64,000 nucleotides of DNA from MVYY01 sp012517575 (GTDB lineage: Bacteria; Bacteroidota; Bacteroidia; Bacteroidales; Paludibacteraceae), in contig JAVLUG010000027.1 in the NCBI GenBank assembly GCA_031629035.1, positions 1 to 64,000 of the forward strand, written 5' to 3'. Positions 1 to 8,005 of this stretch are shown piece after piece. The translations under genes and the position numbers were made by a program. Below the pieces are notes generated by a model that did no database searches, was not told where the DNA came from, and saw only the letters and a program-made list of their open reading frames with translations. Every line of letters begins with the position of its first letter. The first letter of the stretch is position 1.

Positions 1-78
1 ATTGCCAAAGAGTGGAGAAATTATAACCAGAACAATGTTCATAACTCCAAAGCACAAATTAATCGAACCTCTTTTTGA
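1..78 (+). CDS. Possible 3' end of an upstream gene (25 codons)
   Basis: Frame 1 is open from the window edge to a TGA at 76-78, giving 25 residues that end in QINRTSF. The stretch is rich in Asn and Lys and I recognise no family. A perfect 11-bp stem-loop follows about 55 bases later, which fits the end of a transcription unit. With so few codons this could be chance; the reading rests only on the open frame and the following hairpin. Confidence 0.28.
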   Translation: MAKEWRNYNQNNVHNSKAQINRTSF

Positions 79-133
79 CAAAAAATTTTGGGAAAATTTT
101 TAGGGTGACGCATTGTCGAAGTCAGGAGATAAC

Positions 134-176
134 AGCCTATATTTGAATACGATTTAAATGAAAAAAAATATAGGCT
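134..176. terminator. Perfect 11-bp inverted repeat, probable terminator
   Basis: Arms AGCCTATATTT (134-144) and AAATATAGGCT (166-176) are exact reverse complements around a 21-base AT-rich loop. It lies after the putative stop at 76-78 and before the sensor gene, so it most likely ends the upstream transcript. The large loop and lack of a long T run make it weaker than the other terminators in the window. Confidence 0.4.
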
Positions 177-521
177 TCTCTAATTTTACCTTTCAGAATA
201 TACAAACTCAAAATTCGTTACCAGTCGGTATATGACTCATCAGATTAAATTCAATTTTAGAACCTTTTGAAATAATTATTAGAATAAAAAGTTGGGACCA
301 AAGAAATTTGATAAACATGGAGACCTAATTGAATTTTTATAAACTTCAGAAAAATTAAAATTTGGTTGACGAATCGTTTCGCTTTGTTGAAATTAATGGT
401 TATTTCCTTTTTTATTTTACTTTTTCCGAGGTTTAAACGGACGCGTTGTATCAGTATTCGTGTGGTTTTTTTGACAAAAATAATAATTGACAGACAAATC
501 AAATTATCTGCAGATTTTTAT

Positions 522-529
522 TAATTTTG
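522..529 (+). promoter_or_regulatory. -7-like box TAATTTTG for the hybrid sensor gene
   Basis: TAATTTTG matches the Bacteroidota -7 consensus TAnnTTTG and lies 25 bases before the ATG at 554. I see no TTTG at the expected 19-20 base spacing upstream, so only half of the promoter is supported. An upstream in-frame ATG at 527 overlaps this box, which argues for translation starting at 554. Confidence 0.42.
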
Positions 530-553
530 TTATGCTTATTTCAACGCAATATC

Positions 554-3500
554 ATGAAAAAATTTCTCACTCTCCTTGTTTTTTGTATGTCAACTTTTGG
601 TATACAAAGTCAAATCGGTATTTTTTATTCTACCGATAAAGACATATCAAACAGTCTAATCAATCATATTTATCAGGATAAGCGAAATTATCTTTGGATT
701 GCCACCGAGGATGGGCTGAATAAATATGATGGCATTAAGTTTACGGTTTACAAGAATGAGCCGAAAGATTCTACTTCACTAAAAAATAATTACGTCAGAT
801 GTTTATTTGAAGATTCAAAAAATCGTTTCTGGGTTGGCTGCATCAACGGACTACAGCAATTCAATCGCCAAACCAATCAGTTTGAAGAAATTAAACTTTT
901 GTCGGAAAACAATCAAAGCCTAAGCACGCACATCACTTCCATTATTGAAAGTAAAGATGGAAATATCTGGATAAGTACTTCCGGCGAAGGTGTTTTGAAT
1001 AATTCCAAAGACCAAGATCATATTTTTAAAAGTGTAACTCAGATTAATTCAAGACTTCTCAATCAATATTTAACTTTCATTTTTCAAGATAGTTCCGGAA
1101 AATTCTGGATTGGCAGCGAAAACTACGGACTGAATCTGTACGATCCCCAACAAGACAAAATGTATGTATTTAACGTCCAAAGTAATAATATTGGAAGCAA
1201 TCAAATTTCGGCCATTACTGAAGACAGCAACAAAAACATTTTTGTAGGAACTCTTTCAGGTGGACTTTACAAATTCAATAAAAATGATTTTTCGTTTGTT
1301 TCGATAAGGGATGCTAATGGAAATAACAACCAACCTGTGAAAACCATTTTTTTCGATAAAAGTAACCGTTTACTTGTGGGTACAGATGGACAAGGGCTGA
1401 AGTCATATAATTATCAGAAAAATCTGTTGGAAGATATGGAAATCAAATCGGCTCCTTTTGATTTTTCCAAGACGAAGGTGCATTCCATTCTTCAGGACAA
1501 AGCAGGAAATTTGTGGTTTGGACTTTTTCAAAAAGGTATCTTTCTGGTCAGAAACAACCCTTATGCGTTTAATTATATTGGTCATAAATCTTTCAGTCAA
1601 AATTTAATTGGTTCCAACAGTATTGCTGCCATTTATGAGGACAAGAGCAAGGCACTTTGGGTAGGTACCGATAACGACGGAATGTATAAACTTGAAAATA
1701 ACCATAAAAAGTCTATTCATTATATTCCTCCAAGTGTTCCCAATATCGTTTCTTCTATTGTTGAGATAGACAATGGAGAAATGTGGCTGGGTTCCTTTTC
1801 GCAAGGACTGGCTTGTTTCGACAAAAATACCGGAAGGAGTACTTATTTCAATAATATTCCTTCTTCGTTTCAGTATAACAATCTGGCAATTAAAATTAAC
1901 TGCATGATTAAGGATCAGGACAATCACCTCTGGATTGGAACGCATGGCGGAGGACTATTTGTTTTTGACCCTTCTACGCGTAAATATATAAAACATTTTG
2001 GTAGCGATGTAATTTCGAATGACTGGATCAGTTCTCTATTTATGGATAAGGATCAAAGAATTTGGATAGGAACTTATAAGGGTTTTTCTATTATTGATCT
2101 GAAAAATTTAAAAATACTCAACCATGAATCTCCCATGCTCGAAAATGCGGTGATTTATGCCATAACACAGGATGAAAACGAAAACATGTGGATTGGCACG
2201 ACGGAAGGATTGTATGTAATGAACAAGACAAACAATAAATTTACAAAATATATTGTTGAAAACGGATTGCCCAATAATGTGATTTGCGGCATTGTGGAAG
2301 ATGCTCAAAAAAATCTTTGGATTAGTACGCATAATGGTTTGTCGAAATTCAACCGTAAAGAAAATACTTTTATTAATTACTATAATTCTGATGGTTTACA
2401 GGGAAACGAATTTTATAGAGGCGTTTTTTTCAAAAGCATTACCAATGATATTTATTTCGGTGGCATAAGTGGAATTACCTATTTCAATCCGTTGCAAATC
2501 AAGGAAAAACGAGAAAAGTTACAAATTTATCTGATCGCTTTGAACATAGGAGACAGAACTGTTTTTTGCGATAATACAGATAAAACAAAAAGAGCATTTC
2601 GTTTCATTTCTGATTTGGATACACTACACTTAGACTATAAAGACAACATTTTTAATCTCGAGTTTTCAACTTTCAACTTTGGAATTCCCGAACAGATTTC
2701 TTACCGTTATAAAATGGAGGGATTAAACAACAACGACTGGCTCTATACTGAACCGGGGGTGAATAGAATCCACTTTACCAACATTAATTATGGAACTTAC
2801 AAATTGAAAGTTTCTGCTTTTGTTCATGATACTTTTTCTCCGGTAAAGGAATTGACCATCATTATTTCTCCACCATGGTATCTCTCGTGGCAGGCAATTA
2901 CACTTTATGTGGTTGTGTTTCTTCTGATTCTGTACGGTATTTTCAGGTATATTCGAGATCGGATAAATTATCGGCATGAACTATTACGACAAAGGCATCA
3001 GGAAGAAATCAATGAAGCAAAATTTCAGTATTTTACCAATATCTCACATGATATCAGAACACCAATGAGCCTTATTATCAGTCCTTTGGAAAAACTCATG
3101 ACCAATGAACCCGATTCGAAAAAGCGCAATATTTATCAAATCATGTATCGAAATGCTAATCGAATATTACGGCTTATCAATCAAATGATGGATGTTAGAA
3201 AAATCGATAATGGACAAATGACCATGAAATTTCAGGAAGTGGAAATTGTTGCATTTATAGAAGATTTGATGAAAACGTTTGAATACAATGCAAAAAAGAA
3301 CCACATCGATTTTAAATTTATTCATGAAGAAGAAAAGTTAAACGTTTGGATCGATACAAGTAATTTTGATAAAGTAATGATGAACTTATTGTCCAATGCT
3401 TTTAAATTTACGCCCGCCAATGGAAGCATCACCATTACTTTAAAAACCTTTTACAACACAAAAAATGAGTCGATTTTAAAAAATTATTTTGAGATTCTGG

Positions 3501-4633
3501 TCGCCGATTCAGGAATTGGTGTAAGAGAAGAAGATAAGGAACGAATTTTTGACCGGTTTTATCAGTGCGACAACATTGTTTCCAATCAAAAAAACACAGG
3601 AACTGGCGTCGGTCTTCATCTTTCACGTTCTTTAATCAATTTAATGCACGGAAATATTTTTGTCCGAAACAGAGAAAACGGCATAGGAAGTGAGTTTGTT
3701 GTTCAACTTCAGTTAGGAAACAAACATTTATCTGCCCAAGAAATAGTAATTCGCACCGATCAAATAGATATCAACCAGGAAAAAATTAACGAAAAATCGG
3801 TAATGTTTTTAGATAATGATGGAAATTCAAACGTTACGAAAATTAAATCTAAAACCAAATTTCAGGTTTTGATTGTGGAAGATGACGATGAAATTCGCAA
3901 TTATCTGAAAGACGAGCTGTCGTCCACCTTCAAAATTAAAGAAGCAACCAATGGAAAAGAAGCACTGAAAATGGTATTTGAAAATCATGTGGACGTGGTG
4001 ATAAGTGACATTATGATGCCCGAAATGGATGGTATCGCCTTGTGCAGAAAAATTAAAACAAATCTCAATATCAATCATATTCCGGTAATATTACTTACCG
4101 CAAGAACCACCGATATGGATAAAGCTGAAGGTCTGGATGTGGGAGCAGATGCTTATGTCATCAAACCTTTTAACGTGGAACTGCTTGTGAAACAAATTTT
4201 AAACCTGATTGAAAACAGAAACCGTTTGGAAATAAAGCCTCTGGAGGAAAAAGAAATGAAGGAGCTTATTTCTCCTGAACCGCTTCCTTCATTTGATCAA
4301 GTGTTTTTGGAGAAAATAGTAAAAATCATCAAGGAGAATATTTCAAATTCCGATTTGAATGTCGAATTTTTGGCCGATCGGATAGGGATGAGCAGAGTTC
4401 AGCTTTATCGGCGCATTAAGGAACTGACAACACAATCACCCAGCGACTTTATAAAAACCATACGAATCAAACAGGCTGCAGAACTTTTGACCCAACAAAA
4501 AGCCAACATTTCCGAAATCGCCTATTCGGTTGGTTTTTCCAACCTTTCGCATTTTTCCAATTCCTTTAAGGAATTTTATGGCATTTCGCCCAGCGAATAT
4601 GCCTTCAAAAACAGAAACAATCATCTTTTTTGA
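554..4633 (+). CDS. Hybrid two-component system sensor/regulator (HTCC)
   Basis: One-protein two-component system of 1,359 residues. A signal peptide (1-20) leads to a periplasmic sensor of about 14 propeller repeats, each with a W-[IV]-G-x-x-x-G-[LI] core, enough for two seven-bladed Reg_prop propellers, then a Y_Y_Y domain (about 680-770). A membrane segment lies near 780-802. The cytoplasmic part has a HisKA with ISHDIRTP (His832), an HATPase with N box NLLSNAFKFTP and G boxes DSGIGV and GTGVGLHLS, a receiver with SDIMMPEMDG (Asp1152), and an AraC-type HTH from about 1265. I chose ATG 554 because it gives a clean signal peptide and the earlier ATG overlaps a -7 box. HTCC proteins usually sense glycan fragments and activate a nearby utilisation locus. 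No SusC/SusD pair is visible here, so the target is outside the window or the neighbouring ABC operon; the ligand is unknown. Confidence 0.95.
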   Translation: MKKFLTLLVFCMSTFGIQSQIGIFYSTDKDISNSLINHIYQDKRNYLWIATEDGLNKYDGIKFTVYKNEPKDSTSLKNNYVRCLFEDSKNRFWVGCINGLQQFNRQTNQFEEIKLLSENNQSLSTHITSIIESKDGNIWISTSGEGVLNNSKDQDHIFKSVTQINSRLLNQYLTFIFQDSSGKFWIGSENYGLNLYDPQQDKMYVFNVQSNNIGSNQISAITEDSNKNIFVGTLSGGLYKFNKNDFSFVSIRDANGNNNQPVKTIFFDKSNRLLVGTDGQGLKSYNYQKNLLEDMEIKSAPFDFSKTKVHSILQDKAGNLWFGLFQKGIFLVRNNPYAFNYIGHKSFSQNLIGSNSIAAIYEDKSKALWVGTDNDGMYKLENNHKKSIHYIPPSVPNIVSSIVEIDNGEMWLGSFSQGLACFDKNTGRSTYFNNIPSSFQYNNLAIKINCMIKDQDNHLWIGTHGGGLFVFDPSTRKYIKHFGSDVISNDWISSLFMDKDQRIWIGTYKGFSIIDLKNLKILNHESPMLENAVIYAITQDENENMWIGTTEGLYVMNKTNNKFTKYIVENGLPNNVICGIVEDAQKNLWISTHNGLSKFNRKENTFINYYNSDGLQGNEFYRGVFFKSITNDIYFGGISGITYFNPLQIKEKREKLQIYLIALNIGDRTVFCDNTDKTKRAFRFISDLDTLHLDYKDNIFNLEFSTFNFGIPEQISYRYKMEGLNNNDWLYTEPGVNRIHFTNINYGTYKLKVSAFVHDTFSPVKELTIIISPPWYLSWQAITLYVVVFLLILYGIFRYIRDRINYRHELLRQRHQEEINEAKFQYFTNISHDIRTPMSLIISPLEKLMTNEPDSKKRNIYQIMYRNANRILRLINQMMDVRKIDNGQMTMKFQEVEIVAFIEDLMKTFEYNAKKNHIDFKFIHEEEKLNVWIDTSNFDKVMMNLLSNAFKFTPANGSITITLKTFYNTKNESILKNYFEILVADSGIGVREEDKERIFDRFYQCDNIVSNQKNTGTGVGLHLSRSLINLMHGNIFVRNRENGIGSEFVVQLQLGNKHLSAQEIVIRTDQIDINQEKINEKSVMFLDNDGNSNVTKIKSKTKFQVLIVEDDDEIRNYLKDELSSTFKIKEATNGKEALKMVFENHVDVVISDIMMPEMDGIALCRKIKTNLNINHIPVILLTARTTDMDKAEGLDVGADAYVIKPFNVELLVKQILNLIENRNRLEIKPLEEKEMKELISPEPLPSFDQVFLEKIVKIIKENISNSDLNVEFLADRIGMSRVQLYRRIKELTTQSPSDFIKTIRIKQAAELLTQQKANISEIAYSVGFSNLSHFSNSFKEFYGISPSEYAFKNRNNHLF

Positions 4634-4663
4634 ATCTTTTTTAAGTTAACAAGTTATGAAGAT

Positions 4664-4700
4664 GCGTTACAATTATTTGACATACAAATAATTGTAACGC
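4664..4700. terminator. Perfect 15-bp inverted repeat after the sensor gene
   Basis: Arms 4664-4678 (GCGTTACAATTATTT) and 4686-4700 are exact reverse complements around a 7-base loop, starting 30 bases after the sensor stop codon. A short T run (TTCGTTTTT) follows. It is most simply a terminator. Its perfect symmetry would also fit a regulator site, but it is about 145 bases upstream of the next gene. Confidence 0.55.
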
Positions 4701-4844
4701 AAACTCTTCGTTTTTACTTTCAACTTAAATATTTTTATTTTTTTAGAAAGTTTAGAAAATAAAAATAAGGAAAATTATTAAAATTGTGCCCGTTATTGGA
4801 CAAAATTTTAATAAAGAATCATCAAAAGAAGTGGAGGAATTTTT

Positions 4845-5993
4845 ATGTTGAATCAAACAAAATTTTTTAGTCTTTTAAGCACAATTATTTTTACTTTTCT
4901 TTCTTTTTCTTCTCTTTCAGCCAGCACTTCCGATAGTGTTTTGCTTTACACTCCCTACACAAAAATTTCTGTTTCCCCGGGTCAGTCTGTCGAGTATTCT
5001 ATCGACGTGATAAACAACAGTCATCATCTTTTTGACGGAGAATTAAGGTTGTGGGGCATACCTCGTTCTTGGAACTATTCTCTGAAATCAGGGCCATACA
5101 ATATCAATCGGATTGCTGTGTTACCTAACGACAGGAAAAGTTTGACTTTAAATGTTGAAGTCCCTTATCAGGTGAATAAAGGAACCTATGCTTTCCGAAT
5201 TTCTGCAGGAAATTCTGTTTTGAATCTCAGAATCAATGTCACGGAAAAAGGTTCCAGCGAAACTGAATTCACTACCGATCAGTTAAACAGGCAGGGAAAT
5301 GCTTCTTCCACTTTTTCATTCAGGGCTACACTCAAAAATCGCACTGCCGAAAAACAAATGTATGCTCTACTCGCTGATGTTCCACGAGGTTGGACAATTA
5401 CTTTCAAATCGGATTACAATCAGGTAACTTCCGTAGAGTTGGATGCCAATACTACAAAAGATATTAATATAGATATAAAAGCACCTGAAGAAGTGGAAGC
5501 CGGTACCTATAAAATTCCTATTCGTGCGGTTACCAGTTCTACTTCTGCCGATCTTGTACTGGAAGTGGTTATTACCGGTACTTATCAAATGACTTTGACA
5601 ACTCCAACCGGACTTCTGAGTACAAAAGTGAATGCCGGTGGTGAGAAGAAAATTCAACTGGTCGTTAAAAATACTGGTTCTTCAGAGTTGAATGACATTC
5701 AAATGAAGTCGGAAAACCCATCCAATTGGGAAGTAACTTTTCAGCCTTTGAGTATTGCAAAACTTTCGCCGGGAAAAGAAACAACAGTTTATGCCATCAT
5801 CAAAGCCGACAAAAAAGCCATACCCGGTGATTATGTAGTCAATATGGAAGCCAAAACGCCTGAAACAAGTTCCACTATTTCCTTCCGAGTTATGGTACAA
5901 ACGCCCATTGTTTGGGGATTAATTGGTACGGTAATTATTTTGGCAGCCATAGGAGGAGTGGTATATCTGTTCAGAAAATATGGAAGGAGGTAA
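4845..5993 (+). CDS. NEW3-domain membrane-anchored protein, ABC transporter partner
   Basis: 382 residues. A signal peptide (about 1-26, ending SLSA) is followed by an extracytoplasmic region of repeated beta-sandwich (NEW3, alpha-galactosidase-associated) modules with PxGW/W-x-[VIT]-[TS]-F patterns near 60, 180 and 280, then a C-terminal membrane helix (about 354-374) and a short basic tail (FRKYGRR). Only 3 bases separate it from the ATPase gene, so it is the first gene of a three-gene operon. Proteins of this type (COG1470-like) accompany ABC-2 transporters; they may bind substrate or brace the complex outside the membrane, which is inference. A strong GTGGAGG Shine-Dalgarno precedes the ATG, unusual for Bacteroidota, where such sites are weak. 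Confidence 0.82.
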   Translation: MLNQTKFFSLLSTIIFTFLSFSSLSASTSDSVLLYTPYTKISVSPGQSVEYSIDVINNSHHLFDGELRLWGIPRSWNYSLKSGPYNINRIAVLPNDRKSLTLNVEVPYQVNKGTYAFRISAGNSVLNLRINVTEKGSSETEFTTDQLNRQGNASSTFSFRATLKNRTAEKQMYALLADVPRGWTITFKSDYNQVTSVELDANTTKDINIDIKAPEEVEAGTYKIPIRAVTSSTSADLVLEVVITGTYQMTLTTPTGLLSTKVNAGGEKKIQLVVKNTGSSELNDIQMKSENPSNWEVTFQPLSIAKLSPGKETTVYAIIKADKKAIPGDYVVNMEAKTPETSSTISFRVMVQTPIVWGLIGTVIILAAIGGVVYLFRKYGRR

Positions 5994-5996
5994 AGT

Positions 5997-6749
5997 ATGT
6001 CTGAACCGATCATCGAACTGGTTGATCTTACAAAAAAATATCGATTATTTACTGCTGTTGACCATATTAATCTGACGGTGCGAAAAGGAGAAATTTTTGG
6101 TTTCCTAGGCCCGAATGGAGCAGGAAAATCAACCACTATTCTTATGATGCTGGGATTGACCGAACCGACTGAAGGCTCTGTTCGTGTTTGTGGAATTGAC
6201 CCTGAACGTCAGCCGTTGGGAGTAAAAAGGCGCGTTGGTTATTTGCCCGAAGATGTTGGATTTTATGACAATAGAGACGGAGTATTCAATCTGATATACA
6301 CTGCTCGACTCAACAGTATTCCCGAAGACGAAGCCAAAACACGTGCTTTGGAACTGTTGCAACTCGTGGGGTTGGAGGATGCTGGCAAAAAAAATGCCGG
6401 ACAATATTCTCGGGGAATGCGTCAACGACTTGGGCTGGCTGATGTTTTGATTAAAAATCCCGAAATTGCCATTCTCGATGAACCTACTTCGGGCATTGAT
6501 CCACAAGGTGTGAAGTCTTTTCTGAACTTAATCCTCAAATTGCGTGATGAACATGGATTGACGGTTCTTTTCTCTTCTCACAATCTTCATCAAGTGGAAG
6601 AAGTTTGCGACAGGGTAGCGATTTTTAACAGCGGAAAATTACAGGCAGTCGGAGATATCGAAGCTTTATCCAATCAAGTGTTTGGAGAATCCGGTCATAA
6701 TTTGGAAGAAATTTATAATTGCTTTTTTGAAGGAGGAACTGAACAATGA
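5997..6749 (+). CDS. ABC transporter ATP-binding protein
   Basis: 250 residues, a complete ABC ATPase of the CcmA/drug-exporter class. Walker A is GPNGAGKST (38-46), the signature is YSRGMRQ (about 136-142), Walker B is AILDEP (158-163) with E162 as catalytic base, and the H-loop is SSHNLHQ. The start follows an AAGGAGG ribosome site 3 bases after the preceding gene, and the stop overlaps the permease start. It should power the ABC-2 permease encoded next; the cargo cannot be read from the ATPase. Confidence 0.95.
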   Translation: MSEPIIELVDLTKKYRLFTAVDHINLTVRKGEIFGFLGPNGAGKSTTILMMLGLTEPTEGSVRVCGIDPERQPLGVKRRVGYLPEDVGFYDNRDGVFNLIYTARLNSIPEDEAKTRALELLQLVGLEDAGKKNAGQYSRGMRQRLGLADVLIKNPEIAILDEPTSGIDPQGVKSFLNLILKLRDEHGLTVLFSSHNLHQVEEVCDRVAIFNSGKLQAVGDIEALSNQVFGESGHNLEEIYNCFFEGGTEQ

Positions 6750-7786
6750 TGAATGTTAATATCACAGCAATCAGCCGAAAGCTGTTTAACAATAATTCAG
6801 AAAAAAGCCCTTATTCGATGAGTTTGAACAGAAAGAAAGTTCAACATCCTTTTTGGGTAATGGTATCGAAAGAAATTTCCGATCAGGTGCGTAGTTGGAG
6901 ATTCATCATACTGGTAGCATTGATAGTGCTTACTTGTTTGGCTTCGGTTTATACGGCTCTAACTCAGTTCCCCAAATCGGCGGGAGTAAAAAGCAGCGAA
7001 GATATATTCTTTTTTCTCAAACTTTTCACCTTGTCGGATGGAACATTGCCTTCTTTCACGGTATTTATCAGTTTTCTCGGGCCTTTACTTGGTCTAAGTC
7101 TGGGTTTCGATGCCATTAATTCCGAAATGAACAGAGGCACGTTGAGTAGAATTTTGAGCCAGCCTATTTATCGGGATTATATTATTAATGCCAAATTTTT
7201 GGCTTCGCTCAGCGTAGTCACTTTCCTTTTTGTAACGTTGGGATTGCTGGTGGTTGGCGCAGGTTTGATTTTTCTTGGTATTCCGCCTACAGTGGACGAG
7301 TTATGGCGGGTAATTTTCTTTGTTTTGCTGAGCATTGTATATGTTGCCTTTTGGCTCAATTTGTCTATATTTTTTTCTATTATTTTCCGGCAGTCCGCTA
7401 CTTCGGCTTTGGCAGGCATAGCTGTGTGGATTTTTTTTAGTATTTTTTATAATATGATTATTCAGCTTATAGCCAAAGGGATAGCGCCTCAACAAATATA
7501 TTCCGAACAGCAGGCAGTAAATTTTCAAAATTTTGTTTTAAATCTGATGCGCTTAAACCCAAGTCAGTTGTTTAGTGATGCCACCGTAACGCTGTTAATG
7601 CCTTCGGTAAGAAGTTTGGGAGCTTTGACAATGGCGCAAGTCGAAGGAGCTATTCCAACTCCCTTGCCTTTGGGACAGAGTTTATTAATGGTGTGGCCGC
7701 AGGTAACCGGATTGGTGGCCGGAACCATTGTTTTGTTTGCCATCAGTTATTATTTGTTTATGAGGAGAGAAGTCCGATCGAGATAA
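6746..7786 (+). CDS. ABC-2 type transporter permease
   Basis: 346 residues. A 48-residue cytoplasmic N-terminus precedes the first helix (about 52-70); about six membrane segments follow, the last near 320-338, ending in RREVRSR. The fold and the FDAINSEMNRGTLSRILSQP segment after helix 2 are typical of ABC-2 permeases that work as exporters or in maturation. The start overlaps the ATPase stop (tandem ATGATG; the second ATG is equally possible) and has a GAAGGAGG site inside the ATPase gene, so the two are translationally coupled. With the NEW3 protein this forms a complete membrane complex of unknown cargo. Confidence 0.88.
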   Translation: MMNVNITAISRKLFNNNSEKSPYSMSLNRKKVQHPFWVMVSKEISDQVRSWRFIILVALIVLTCLASVYTALTQFPKSAGVKSSEDIFFFLKLFTLSDGTLPSFTVFISFLGPLLGLSLGFDAINSEMNRGTLSRILSQPIYRDYIINAKFLASLSVVTFLFVTLGLLVVGAGLIFLGIPPTVDELWRVIFFVLLSIVYVAFWLNLSIFFSIIFRQSATSALAGIAVWIFFSIFYNMIIQLIAKGIAPQQIYSEQQAVNFQNFVLNLMRLNPSQLFSDATVTLLMPSVRSLGALTMAQVEGAIPTPLPLGQSLLMVWPQVTGLVAGTIVLFAISYYLFMRREVRSR

Positions 7787-7833
7787 TTGCTACGGGTATA
7801 GACATGAAAATGTTTGTGCCCGTTTTTTTCATC

Positions 7834-7861
7834 AGAAGTGTCGAATCCTGACTTCTTTTTA
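7834..7861 (+). terminator. Weak hairpin plus T run after the ABC operon
   Basis: AGAAGT (7834-7839) pairs with ACTTCT (7851-7856) around an 11-base loop, followed directly by TTTTT. The stem is only 6 bp, so this is a weak candidate for the end of the ABC operon transcript. Confidence 0.32.
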
Positions 7862-7900
7862 TAGTTTTCTTGCATATAAAAATCAGAAAAAATACAGGCA

Positions 7901-7932
7901 TTTGGTTTTTTTAGAATGATTTTTTATATTTG
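7901..7932 (+). promoter_or_regulatory. Promoter of the Memo-AMMECR1 gene
   Basis: TTTG (7901-7904), a 20-base spacer, then TATATTTG (7925-7932) match the Bacteroidota consensus TTTG-N19/20-TAnnTTTG. Transcription would begin near 7939, giving a leader of about 65 bases before ATG 8006. Confidence 0.65.
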
Positions 7933-8005
7933 AATGTTCTTTGAACTTTTTTAAAGAAGAATTGTTTTTCATAGTAAATCAATCACTTAACCTTGACTTG
8001 ATAGT

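Larger units (their letters stand above)
79..553. other. Intergenic region upstream of the hybrid sensor gene
   Basis: AT-rich region with no convincing gene. It contains a stem-loop at 134-176 and a -7-like box at 522-529, both listed separately. A reverse-strand open frame at 257-502 is low-complexity (Ile, Lys, Phe, Asn) and has no homology signal that I can see. The length would leave room for regulatory sites of the following sensor gene, but I see no further palindrome. Confidence 0.5.

Noticed and set aside
257..502. Reverse-strand open frame of 81 codons upstream of the sensor gene
   Set aside because: Low-complexity Ile/Lys/Phe/Asn composition as expected from AT-rich DNA, no ribosome site and no family likeness.
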